This document shows, piece by piece, positions 27,183-35,049 of a stretch of 64,000 bases of DNA. The stretch lies in NCBI RefSeq assembly GCF_005925345.1, contig NZ_SSHJ01000009.1, positions 1 to 64,000 of the forward strand, given 5' to 3'. Numbering within the stretch: position 1 is the first letter of the stretch; every line of letters starts with the position of its first letter. The notes below the pieces were generated by a model. The model was not told where the DNA came from. It ran no database searches and worked only from the letters and a program-made list of their open reading frames with translations. The translations under genes were made by a program, and so were the position numbers. The DNA comes from Pedobacter ureilyticus (GTDB lineage: Bacteria > Bacteroidota > Bacteroidia > Sphingobacteriales > Sphingobacteriaceae).

Positions 27183-27377
27183 ATTTCTAATTCGCTTTCA
27201 GGTATAAATGTATCAAAAATACCAAAAATGGGTATGCAAATTTAAGCAGCTATTCACCTGTGGCTATAGTGCTAAATCAACTGTTTTTCTGTGAGTTTAT
27301 TCACATGACATAACTAATTTCTTTAGCTACAAACGCACTGGTTTTGTTGCTTTCACCCGTGATTATTGCACACAATT

Positions 27378-27851
27378 TTATGGTCTGGCCATGGCCTGTT
27401 GCCCAAATTCAACAAGCTGTGCTGCACCTACATAACCTACCTGTTTCAACACCATTTTTCCCTCCGGATTAAAGAAAAGCAATGCCGGATAAGCCGTAAT
27501 ATCCCATTGCTCTGCCAAGGCTATGCCCTCTCCTTTTTCCATATCGGCAGTGTAATTAACAAAATTTTGGTTGAAATAGATAGCAGCCTTTTTATTCTTG
27601 AAAGTAGTAGACTTTAGCAGTTTACAAGGGGCACACCAAGTAGCGTAGGCATCTACAAAAATGTATTTGCCTTCTTTTTTTGCCTTGGCAGTAACTTCCT
27701 TCCAAGTGGTATTTTCAAAAACAATCTCGCTACTTGCACTACCCTTTTTAACCGCCAATTTTTGCTGGGCAACTACAGGGTTAGTGGTAGAGAAAGCTAA
27801 CAGCAATAAGCTAATAGCTAACTTTATTCTTTTTATTTGAAGCTGAGGCAT
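27378..27851 (-). CDS. Periplasmic thioredoxin-family protein
   Basis: 157 residues with signal peptide ending near NPVVAQQ. The thioredoxin active site is YATWCAPCKLLK (CAPC about residues 71-74), followed by YFNQNFVNYTADMEKGEG, as in the DUF255/thioredoxin_7 type, and the cis-Pro region AYPALLFFNPEG. It should reduce or shuttle disulfides in the periplasm and may recycle the peroxiredoxin encoded 9 bp upstream. Last gene of a three-gene operon. Confidence 0.88.
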   Translation of the reverse strand: MPQLQIKRIKLAISLLLLAFSTTNPVVAQQKLAVKKGSASSEIVFENTTWKEVTAKAKKEGKYIFVDAYATWCAPCKLLKSTTFKNKKAAIYFNQNFVNYTADMEKGEGIALAEQWDITAYPALLFFNPEGKMVLKQVGYVGAAQLVEFGQQAMARP

Positions 27852-27860
27852 GGTACAAGG

Positions 27861-28550
27861 CTAAAGGTCTTTTTTAATACTTTGTGTAACGGCAGTAAGC
27901 AGCTCAGCACCTAGTCGCTGTTTAAAATCCGGGTTGATGTATTCGAAACGGATAGCTCCTTTTCGATCAAGGATAAATACTGATGGTACAGGCAGCAATA
28001 GATCGGTATTCATGCCACCGGTAGTTTTGGGAAGCATTTCCCAATAGCCTTTTGGTGCTTTAAAGGCTATGCCAAATTGTTTAGACAAGTGAAGGTCTGC
28101 ATCAGATAACAATGTATAGCTCAATTTTTCTTTGCTAGCAGATTGCATCAGCCCTTCTGGCTTATCTGTACTCACCGCAATTAACTGGTAGCCTTGCTTT
28201 TCAAGATCTGGAGCTATCGCTTGTAATCCAGAAAGCTGTTTTGAGCAAAATGGACACCAACCACCACGGTAAAAAATTAAAATCGTAGGTTTTGCAGCCA
28301 CGGCCGCATTTAGGTCGAATTTCTTGCCAGATGCATCCATTAAGCTCGCCGTAGGGATGGTTTCGCCAATTAGCAAAGGACTGATATCTTGTGGTTTTTG
28401 AGGAAAAGCCGATGGCATGCTTTCCATCATCTTTTTTTCTTTCATCATACTGTCTTGCTGCGCTTTAGCTGCATCAGATAAAAGCAGGCTAAGGAATAGC
28501 ATCCCTACTGAAAGGCCTGCAAAAGCTTGTTTTTTGATTGATTTTTTCAT
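27861..28550 (-). CDS. Exported peroxiredoxin-like (AhpC/TSA) protein
   Basis: 229 residues; signal peptide MKKSIKKQAFAGLSVGMLFL running to about DAAKAQQ. The catalytic segment FYRGGWCPFCSKQLSGL carries a CxxC rather than the single peroxidatic Cys of AhpC, which is typical of the peroxiredoxin-like (AhpC/TSA, bacterioferritin-comigratory-type) subgroup. AVSTDKPEGL and LLSDADLHLSKQFGIAF follow as in the family. It probably reduces peroxides in the periplasm using electrons from the neighbouring thioredoxin. Middle gene of the operon with the AhpD-like protein. Confidence 0.88.
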   Translation of the reverse strand: MKKSIKKQAFAGLSVGMLFLSLLLSDAAKAQQDSMMKEKKMMESMPSAFPQKPQDISPLLIGETIPTASLMDASGKKFDLNAAVAAKPTILIFYRGGWCPFCSKQLSGLQAIAPDLEKQGYQLIAVSTDKPEGLMQSASKEKLSYTLLSDADLHLSKQFGIAFKAPKGYWEMLPKTTGGMNTDLLLPVPSVFILDRKGAIRFEYINPDFKQRLGAELLTAVTQSIKKDL

Positions 28551-28578
28551 GTTTATTGCTGTGAATAGTGGTTATTGA

Positions 28579-29118
28579 TTAAGCCAAGTCTTTGGCCAAC
28601 GGAAAATCTACAGGAACTTTGGTAACCGAGTGCAAAAGGTTGGTAATGCTCTTATCGCCAATTAAAACAATGGTATCAACCAGATTTTCTTTGGTATAGC
28701 CGATTTCCAAAAAACGTTCAATCAGCACAGGATCTGCTTTGCCTCTTGTAAGCGTAATGTTTTGCGTAAGTTTTGCCAGTGCATTTAGCTTTTCGTCAAA
28801 GGTGATTGCCGCCGATCTGATCTCGAAGGTTTGAGCCTCGGTAAAACCATTGTTTTTTGCAATTAACGTATGTGCACTAAGGCAATAAATGCAATTATTT
28901 ACTTGACTTACTACAAGGTTAACCACTTCTTTTTCTCTAGCTGTAAGTGACGAAGGCGCTTGTTGCAACTGGAGATAAGCGCCTAAGGCATTTTCTGAAT
29001 GGGCCATTGTAGCATATAAATTAGGTACTTTTCCAAAAGTAGCTTTTATTTTATCAAAAATCTGCTGATTAGCTGCAGATACTTCTTCCCTTTGGGGAAC
29101 ATTAAATACTGTTTCCAT
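28579..29118 (-). CDS. AhpD-like carboxymuconolactone decarboxylase family protein
   Basis: 179 residues, no signal peptide. The AhpD-type redox motif is NNCIYCLSAHTLIAKNNG (CxxC plus downstream His, about residues 86-95), preceded by LTAREKEVVNLVVSQV. Such proteins act as alkylhydroperoxidases or as reductants of peroxiredoxins, rather than as decarboxylases. It is the first gene of the operon with a peroxiredoxin and a thioredoxin; being cytoplasmic while the other two are exported is a small oddity. Confidence 0.9.
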   Translation of the reverse strand: METVFNVPQREEVSAANQQIFDKIKATFGKVPNLYATMAHSENALGAYLQLQQAPSSLTAREKEVVNLVVSQVNNCIYCLSAHTLIAKNNGFTEAQTFEIRSAAITFDEKLNALAKLTQNITLTRGKADPVLIERFLEIGYTKENLVDTIVLIGDKSITNLLHSVTKVPVDFPLAKDLA

Positions 29119-29141
29119 GTTTTAATTGTTAAACTATGATA

Positions 29142-29208
29142 CAAAGGTATTGGACCAGCAGTTTTATAACAGTATCCATATTTCCCGCCGTGTTGACGAA
29201 ATTTCCCG
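29142..29208 (-). promoter_or_regulatory. Promoter and AraC-type direct repeats of the AhpD/peroxiredoxin operon
   Basis: On the minus strand the -7 box TACCTTTG lies at 29142-29149, 24 bp from the start codon. Just upstream of the -33 position the plus strand has ATTTCCCG at 29180 and again at 29201, exactly 21 bp apart, with extended A/T matches in front. Two half-sites on one face of DNA, next to -33, are typical of AraC-type activators. Confidence 0.5.
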
Positions 29209-29350
29209 AAGCATATTTTTTTTAGGCTATAATGAAAGGTTTTACCGCACTATCCCAAGCCAAAATGGATTAACGCACGTCAATAAAAAGATAAAATTGG
29301 ACTAAAATAATGCAACTTTGAAACTGGAAAAATGCAGAATGTTGATTACA

Positions 29351-29385
29351 AAAAAAAGCCTTTCTGTTATCAACAGAAAGGCTTT
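29351..29385 (-). terminator. Terminator of the SDR gene
   Basis: A perfect 14-bp stem AAAGCCTTTCTGTT / AACAGAAAGGCTTT with a 3-nt loop, and T-runs on both sides, 21 bp after the SDR stop codon; it can also stop plus-strand transcription. Confidence 0.85.
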
Positions 29386-29405
29386 AAAAAAATGGCTTTG
29401 ATGAA

Positions 29406-30173
29406 TTAAATCATAAATCCGCCAGCAACTTCAATTCTTTGCGCATTGATCCATTTTGAATCTTCTGTACATAAAAATGCCACTACAGATCCAACGTCAT
29501 CAGGCAAGCCTACCCTACCTAAAGCGGTTTGTCCAGCAATCATTTGGTTAAAATCAGCATTATCTCTTACAAGGCCGCCACCAAAATCAGTTTCAATTGC
29601 ACCTGGAGCCACGGTGTTAACCCTAATTTTTCTTGAGCCAAGTTCTAACGCCTGATATCTCGACAGCGATTCTATTGCTGCTTTCATTGCTCCGTAAGCT
29701 GAATATCCTGCAAAAGAGAAACGAGCTAAACCAGACGAAGTGTTTACAACGCTACTTCCATCATTTAACAAAGGCAACAATTTCTGAGTTAAAAAAAAAG
29801 GGCCCTTAAAATGTATATTGGTCATGGCATCTAAGGCTTCTTCGGTAGTTTGTTCGAAAGGCATGTTTACGCCTACACCTGCATTATTTACCAAGGCATC
29901 TAGCTTAGCTCCATCAAAGTGATCATTTAGCAAAGTAGATAATTGTGCTACAAATGCATCAAAACCAGCCATACTAGCAACATCGAGCTGTAAGGCGAAA
30001 GCTTTTTTACCGATGGCAGCAATTTCAGCAACCACAGCTGCTGCATCGGCCTGTTTACTTTGATAAGTGATAATTACATCAAAACCTTTTTGTGCCAATT
30101 GCAAGGCAGCATTTTTACCTAAGCCCCTACTACCACCAGTAACCAAGGCTATTTTATTCGATTGATTAGACAT
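29406..30173 (-). CDS. SDR-family NAD(P)-dependent oxidoreductase
   Basis: 255-residue cytoplasmic short-chain dehydrogenase/reductase. The Rossmann nucleotide motif TGGSRGLGKNAAL is at residues about 13-25, NNAGVG follows, and the catalytic residues are in VVNTSSG (Ser) and YSAYGAMKAA (Tyr and Lys, YxxxK). The C-terminal VNTVAPGAIETDFGG and INAQRIEVAGGFMI are standard for classical SDRs. Substrate unknown. A one-gene unit with its own terminator and a promoter next to 21-bp-spaced direct repeats; the neighbouring AraC gene probably controls it. Confidence 0.92.
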   Translation of the reverse strand: MSNQSNKIALVTGGSRGLGKNAALQLAQKGFDVIITYQSKQADAAAVVAEIAAIGKKAFALQLDVASMAGFDAFVAQLSTLLNDHFDGAKLDALVNNAGVGVNMPFEQTTEEALDAMTNIHFKGPFFLTQKLLPLLNDGSSVVNTSSGLARFSFAGYSAYGAMKAAIESLSRYQALELGSRKIRVNTVAPGAIETDFGGGLVRDNADFNQMIAGQTALGRVGLPDDVGSVVAFLCTEDSKWINAQRIEVAGGFMI

Positions 30174-30200
30174 ATTTTATTGTTCTTTTTAATTATTGAA

Positions 30201-30265
30201 CAAATTTACCTACGTCATCAAGAATCAGTTTGCATATTTCAAACCAATATTTGCAAATATCAAAC
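30201..30265 (-). promoter_or_regulatory. SDR promoter with 21-bp-spaced direct repeats
   Basis: Minus-strand -7 box TAAATTTG at 30201-30208 with no good -33 box. Upstream, plus-strand TTTGCATATTTCAAAC (30229-30244) and TTTGCAAATATCAAAC (30250-30265) are direct repeats (14 of 16 identical), 21 bp apart. ATATTTGCAAATAT at 30247-30260 is also a perfect palindrome. The layout suggests activation by the AraC-type protein encoded from 31197. Confidence 0.6.
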
Positions 30266-30267
30266 AA

Positions 30268-31197
30268 TTAAGCTCTATACACCAAAGGCGATTGCCCATT
30301 AAACTTCTTAAAGAAATTAGAAAAATGCGCCACCTCTTCAAAACCTAAGGAAAACGCAATTTCAGAAATGTTCCAATTGGTTTGTTTAAGCAGTGTTTTA
30401 GCCTCTTGGTTAATTCTGCTAGTGATGATTTGGCTAGTGGTTTTGCCTAGGCTTTCTTTCAACACTTTGTTTAAATGGTTTACGTGTATATTCAACGTAT
30501 TAGCGTAATCAAATGGGGTTTTAAGCCTTAAAATTTGGGTAACATTCTCTATCGGAAACTGGCGCTCTAACAGTTCAATAAACAAAGTGGCAATTCTCGA
30601 AGCGGCGGTAACCACATTGGCTTTGGGCAATATGGGTTTAAGCTTTTGTCCATAATGAATCAGTTCCATCAAATAGTTTCGCAACAACTCGTACTTGTAT
30701 TCATAATCTGTAGTCATTTCCAATTGCATCTTCGCAAAAATCTGTTTAACAGTCTCGTATTGCGCTGTGGTAATCTCAAATACGAAATCACTTTGATTAG
30801 AGAACACCTGCAAGCTGTCGATATCCAAACCTATTTTGCTTATGGGAACAAAGTCTTTGGTAAATACGCAAAAATGCCCCTCTTGTTGTGCAGTAATTGG
30901 CGTATAACGATACGGAATTTTTGGTGTAGCAAACAACAATCCATAAGCTTTAATCTCTATTGTTTTGCCAGCATATTCTACCAAGTTTTCGCCTGCAATT
31001 AAGCTTACCTTATAGTAGGTACGTCGATTATAAGGCATCTCTGCCTTACCCTTGTGGTTTCGGCACATATCGGCAATGTTAAAAACATTAAAATGGCCAA
31101 TATCCTTGCTTAAACTATCATTTAAAAACTGAGCTAAGTCAACACAAGTTTCTTTAAATATTTCGCTGTAAAACGCTTTTATTGTGATCGCTTCCAT
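30268..31197 (-). CDS. AraC-family transcriptional regulator
   Basis: About 309 residues. The C-terminal AraC domain is clear: TPFDYANTLNIHVNHLNKVLKE, NWNISEIAFSLGFEEVAHFS, NFFKKFNGQSPLVYR. The longest frame opens at 31212 with TTG, which lies inside a perfect -7 box (TATATTTG, minus strand, 31210-31217); the ATG at 31197 (MEAITIKAFYS) is the likely start and gives a very short leader. Its stop lies 2 bp from the repeats in front of the SDR gene, so it is the obvious candidate regulator of that gene. Confidence 0.9.
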   Translation of the reverse strand: MEAITIKAFYSEIFKETCVDLAQFLNDSLSKDIGHFNVFNIADMCRNHKGKAEMPYNRRTYYKVSLIAGENLVEYAGKTIEIKAYGLLFATPKIPYRYTPITAQQEGHFCVFTKDFVPISKIGLDIDSLQVFSNQSDFVFEITTAQYETVKQIFAKMQLEMTTDYEYKYELLRNYLMELIHYGQKLKPILPKANVVTAASRIATLFIELLERQFPIENVTQILRLKTPFDYANTLNIHVNHLNKVLKESLGKTTSQIITSRINQEAKTLLKQTNWNISEIAFSLGFEEVAHFSNFFKKFNGQSPLVYRA

Positions 31198-31212
31198 CTT
31201 TGTAAAATTCAA

Positions 31213-31553
31213 ATATACAAAGCTATTACTTCATTTCTATACCACCGTGTGTAATTATGTGTAATTATTTCATTAAGCCACGCAAAGTAAAATATTTGAA
31301 CTTCTAACCTTATAAAAGCTTTCATAGAGAAATAAGGCGAACTAGGAGATGGAGCACAGCATTTTGTTGATTTGAAAGACTTAGAACTATCTATTCCTCT
31401 TCAAACTGTGTAAGCTGTAGTCTTGTCTTATTTAATGCAAATTATAGGCCTTATACTGGGTTTAATAACATCCTGAACGAAATTTTGCTCCGCAGCTATG
31501 GCATGGTCGAGGTAACGCTAGATGAGCTTTTTCAACATATCGAGCTGATACAA
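31213..31553. other. Intergenic region with the promoter of the AraC gene and a decayed frame
   Basis: The right edge of the AraC promoter (-7 box 31210-31217) lies here. From about 31400 to the TAA at 31557 the plus strand keeps an open frame without a start codon, with an ordinary protein-like composition (for example TGFNNILNEILLRSYG and VEVTLDELFQHIEL), which looks like the tail of a lost gene. I cannot name its family. Confidence 0.3.
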
Positions 31554-32471
31554 CTATAAAGATGATAGTACATTATAACACGCTCGATAACCAACAAGCT
31601 CTTTAGCATTGCTCTCGTATATAAAAGGGCCTTTATAATTGATAGTTTGTAAAGCTTTAAAAATAGCTTTCCAATCATTCTCTCCTTTACCATCACAAGG
31701 AAAGTAATGTCTTTCGGCCTGTCCGTCACCATCAGCCACGTGCAGCGTTTTTACCCTTGCATCTAGTGCCAATAGCAATTGCTCTGGTTGGGCAATATGA
31801 TTTAAATCTACAGCGGCAAAAACATCATTAGGCAACAATTTAAAGATGGCCAAGCACTCTTCTACGGTTCTTAGCAATGGCCTTTCTTGGTTGCCTTTAC
31901 CTACTAGTAACGCAGGCCCCAACATATTTTCTACCACCATTACAGCTTTAATTGCCTTTACAGCTTTATTTAGTTCTTGTACTGATTTTACCAATTGCTG
32001 GATACGCATTTCCCTTTGGTTTAGCGCCAAATAATAGCTAGGATGAAATAAAATTACCTTAGGTTTTAAAATGGCCACATACTTTAACAGTTGTTGATGA
32101 AATGCAATTACTTTTTGGCGACGCTCTTCCTCTACAAAAGAGATATCAATTTCTTTACCATAAGGCATGTGGATTGACCAAATTTCTACACCCGTTTCGT
32201 TAGCGGCCTGTTTAATCTCTCGCATTTTCTTAATCATATCGGCCTCGGGCAAAGTAAAGGTTAGCGAATCTTTATTAATAAAGGCGGTGAGACCAGTTTC
32301 AATGCAATCAATACCCGCATCGCTAATTTGCTGCAGTTTCTTTTTAGTGAGTGCATTGGCGCCAATTGAAAATCCAATTTTATGCTTCTTTTGTGCTAAA
32401 ACTGAAAACGAATAAAACGATACACTAATAAGGATGAAAATTTGAAGTGTATATTTTTGAATATGATACAT
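31554..32471 (-). CDS. Secreted sugar phosphate isomerase/epimerase-like TIM barrel
   Basis: 305 residues with signal peptide ending near FSVLAQ. The fold is the xylose-isomerase-like TIM barrel (AP endonuclease family 2): IGFSIGANALTKKKLQQISD, WSIHMPYGKEIDIS, ILFHPSYY, MVVENM (metal-binding Glu), FAAVDLNHIAQ (Asp, His), KTLHVADGDGQ (His), GPFIYESN (Glu). All four metal-ligand positions are occupied, so activity on a sugar is likely; being exported, it would act in the periplasm. Last gene of the second Sus locus. Confidence 0.82.
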   Translation of the reverse strand: MYHIQKYTLQIFILISVSFYSFSVLAQKKHKIGFSIGANALTKKKLQQISDAGIDCIETGLTAFINKDSLTFTLPEADMIKKMREIKQAANETGVEIWSIHMPYGKEIDISFVEEERRQKVIAFHQQLLKYVAILKPKVILFHPSYYLALNQREMRIQQLVKSVQELNKAVKAIKAVMVVENMLGPALLVGKGNQERPLLRTVEECLAIFKLLPNDVFAAVDLNHIAQPEQLLLALDARVKTLHVADGDGQAERHYFPCDGKGENDWKAIFKALQTINYKGPFIYESNAKELVGYRACYNVLSSL

Positions 32472-32490
32472 GCGTATAAATTTTAAAGGC

Positions 32491-33432
32491 TTACTTAATC
32501 AACAAGGCTGTTTCTACTTTACGTTGCCCGTAGTGATCAAACTTTTTATTATCTGTTGGATAGTTTACAATCCCGTTAGGTACCTGTCCTTTAATCCACA
32601 TCATGGTAGAGCCGCCGCCATCTATGTTCATGGCCGATTTTGGGTTGAAATAGCGTACCAAGAACTGCGTTAGCTCTTTGGCCGACATCCCTTTGGCTGC
32701 TGCATTTCTACCATCTACCGTGATTAAAAGTAATTTTCCTGTTTTGGTAACCGCAACAGCTGTACGTGGATGGCGCACGCCTTGATGCTTCAAGTAATGC
32801 TCGTAATGCAGTTTTTTAAGATCCAACTTTAAACCACTGGTATCGGCAAAGGTTAAACCTACAGGTTTGTAATCATCCACCAGCATTGGTGCACCGGTAA
32901 TGATATTTTCTGACTTTACCGAAGCGAAATTTTCTGGAGAGAATTGGATATCAAATTGGGTTCCTTCGTTGTTAAAAGTCATCATGCCTTGATGTTTCCA
33001 CCAATAGATGCTAGATTTTGGCACTTTTACCTGCTGTAGATCTTTTCCTTTTAAACGCAAGTGCATATAATCTGCCGAGTCTTTCTTCTCTATAAAATAA
33101 GTGGCGTTTATGCCAGCAAGTGCGCCAGGAATTTTACTGGCAAAAACCGAAAGCGAATCTTTCTCTTTTTCGTAAGCTAACACTGCATAACCAAGTTTGG
33201 CTTTTGGATTAAAACTAACCACATTAACATTTTGGTTGGCAAATTCTGGATTGGTTGTAGAAGAATACTGGTACCAAATTACGTCTTTTCTTAATGTATC
33301 TATCTTCCAATCTGCCTTTTCTAGCAAATCTACGTCAGTATTATTTTTGCCATACCCTTGCTGATAAGTTTTACATGAACCTAGCGCAAAAGCCATTAGC
33401 GCAGTGGCTAAGCCAATTTTTATTTTTTGCAT
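32491..33432 (-). CDS. Phosphodiester glycosidase family lipoprotein (NAGPA domain)
   Basis: 313 residues; lipoprotein signal MQKIKIGLATALMAFALGSC with Cys about residue 20. The NAGPA (DUF2233) core is visible: RHPRTAVAVTKTGKLLLITV, DGRNAAAKGMSAKEL, NIDGGGSTMMWIKG. This family cleaves GlcNAc-1-phosphodiester bonds (uncovering enzyme in animals) and occurs in bacteria near exopolysaccharide genes. Here it is next to a Gfo/Idh oxidoreductase and a phospholipase D-like secreted protein, so removal of a phosphodiester-linked sugar from the imported glycan is a coherent guess. Confidence 0.88.
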   Translation of the reverse strand: MQKIKIGLATALMAFALGSCKTYQQGYGKNNTDVDLLEKADWKIDTLRKDVIWYQYSSTTNPEFANQNVNVVSFNPKAKLGYAVLAYEKEKDSLSVFASKIPGALAGINATYFIEKKDSADYMHLRLKGKDLQQVKVPKSSIYWWKHQGMMTFNNEGTQFDIQFSPENFASVKSENIITGAPMLVDDYKPVGLTFADTSGLKLDLKKLHYEHYLKHQGVRHPRTAVAVTKTGKLLLITVDGRNAAAKGMSAKELTQFLVRYFNPKSAMNIDGGGSTMMWIKGQVPNGIVNYPTDNKKFDHYGQRKVETALLIK

Positions 33433-33437
33433 TTTTA

Positions 33438-34835
33438 TTAAAGTTTAATATCAACCATTTTATTACTTTTTCTACTTTTTTCGGCCATAAAACCCATTAC
33501 GTGGCTTTCAATAGAAACGCTAATATCCGAAGAAAGCAAGCTAGGATTTTGTGTAGCCACCGCCTGTACAAAATCTTTTACCATTAGCATATCGCCACCG
33601 CCATGGCCAGCATTTTTATAACCCTCTAAATCTACCGCCTTAGGTACAAAGGTAGTTTTCTTACCTGTTTTAAAGTCGGTGTAAACCAGTTCGTTCATAT
33701 CTCCAACTAAATCGCCCATGGCGCCCATTATGCGGGTTCTACGCCCAGCATAAGAAGTAAATGCCTCCATTGATAAACTTGCCGTAACGCCATCGGCAAA
33801 TTGAATACTGGTTACGTAGTGATCTGGTTGGTCGTTTTCCATTTGATACACGCAACGCCCATAGTTACTGGTTTTCAGTTTCGCCAAAATCAACTTGCCT
33901 TGCTCCTCTTTGCTGATGTTTTTAAGTGGAATATCCAAATAGCTTAGTCTTTTTCGCTCATCATGATAATGCCTTATTGCCGAGTACGGACATTCTTTTT
34001 CAACTGCACAGCCATCGGTGCATCTTGCCGTACTACCTTTTGGCGCATTTTCGCTACGAAACCACTTTAGGTTACCCATAGCCACAATGCGCTGGCTAGG
34101 CTTATCAATTACCCACCTTACAATATCCAAATCGTGGCACGATTTTGCTAAAATAATAGGTGTAGTAGTTTTAGAGTTATGCCAATTTCCACGCACATAA
34201 GAATGCGCCATGTGCAAATGCTCAATAGGCTCTAGGTGTTGTACACTTACTACTTCGCCAATAGCTCCTTTGGTAATTAATTCTCTCATTTTAACAAAAT
34301 ATGGCGCATATCTTAGTACATGACAAACCGCCACAATACGACCAGTTTTTTTTGCCATTGCCAAAATTGCCCTACACTCTTTTTCGGTTGGTGCTATCGG
34401 TTTTTCTAGCAGTACATCGTAGCCCATTTCTAGGGCTTTCATGCAGGGAGCAAAATGTAGGTTGTCTGGTGTTGATATAATTACTGCATCGGCAAATTTT
34501 GGTCGCTCAAAAATTTCTTCCCAAGTATTAAATCTATTTTGAGGCTCAATTTTATGTTGGGTTGCGTATTTTTCATTTCGGTACTGATCTGGCTCTGCTA
34601 CACCAATAATTTTCATTTCATCGGGATTATTTGCAGCGTAAGTACCATAGACAGTACCGCGGTTTCCACCGCCAATAGTAACTACCGTTATGGCTTTCTT
34701 AATAGGCTCGTATTTCTTGGCAGTGCCAATATCAAACACAAATTTGTCGTCTGCTAGTTGACCTATTACTTTGGTAGTAATCATGCTAGACCCTAAAGTG
34801 ATGCTTAAAGTCTTTAATAAATTTCTTCTATTCAT
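33438..34835 (-). CDS. Gfo/Idh/MocA-family oxidoreductase
   Basis: 465 residues from the ATG at 34835 (MNRRNLLKTLSITLGSSM, a twin-arginine-type signal, hence export in folded form); the ATG at 34880 would add 15 residues in front of that signal. The NAD-binding motif is VTIGGGNRGTVYG, and EKPIAPTEKECRA with the catalytic Lys (EKP) follows. Late residues include HDLDIVRWVIDKPSQRIVAMG and a Cys-rich segment CTDGCAVEKECPYSA, which is common in secreted Gfo/Idh proteins of Bacteroidota. Likely glycoside-modifying (oxidoreductase or NAD-dependent glycosidase); substrate unknown. Confidence 0.88.
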   Translation of the reverse strand: MNRRNLLKTLSITLGSSMITTKVIGQLADDKFVFDIGTAKKYEPIKKAITVVTIGGGNRGTVYGTYAANNPDEMKIIGVAEPDQYRNEKYATQHKIEPQNRFNTWEEIFERPKFADAVIISTPDNLHFAPCMKALEMGYDVLLEKPIAPTEKECRAILAMAKKTGRIVAVCHVLRYAPYFVKMRELITKGAIGEVVSVQHLEPIEHLHMAHSYVRGNWHNSKTTTPIILAKSCHDLDIVRWVIDKPSQRIVAMGNLKWFRSENAPKGSTARCTDGCAVEKECPYSAIRHYHDERKRLSYLDIPLKNISKEEQGKLILAKLKTSNYGRCVYQMENDQPDHYVTSIQFADGVTASLSMEAFTSYAGRRTRIMGAMGDLVGDMNELVYTDFKTGKKTTFVPKAVDLEGYKNAGHGGGDMLMVKDFVQAVATQNPSLLSSDISVSIESHVMGFMAEKSRKSNKMVDIKL

Positions 34836-34934
34836 TATATTTAATTGGTGATAGGTTATGAATTTGAATATCTGATGCAAAGCAGTTTCTGATTGCTCTT
34901 GGCTTTCTTTTGCATTTTAGTTTTTGTGAAAAGA

Positions 34935-34957
34935 ACTACCCTCCCGATAAGGGCAGT
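34935..34957 (-). terminator. Probable terminator of the PLD-like gene
   Basis: Minus-strand stem ACTGCCC / GGGTAGT (one G-U), then TCTTTTC, about 95 bp past the stop codon at 35050. Confidence 0.5.
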
Positions 34958-35049
34958 CTTTTTGATGAGAACGGATTTAATCGTATTTCTTAAGCAAACA
35001 GTAAAAATAACGTAGCCAGTAGCCAATGTCGCTGTCTAATTTGCCTCAT

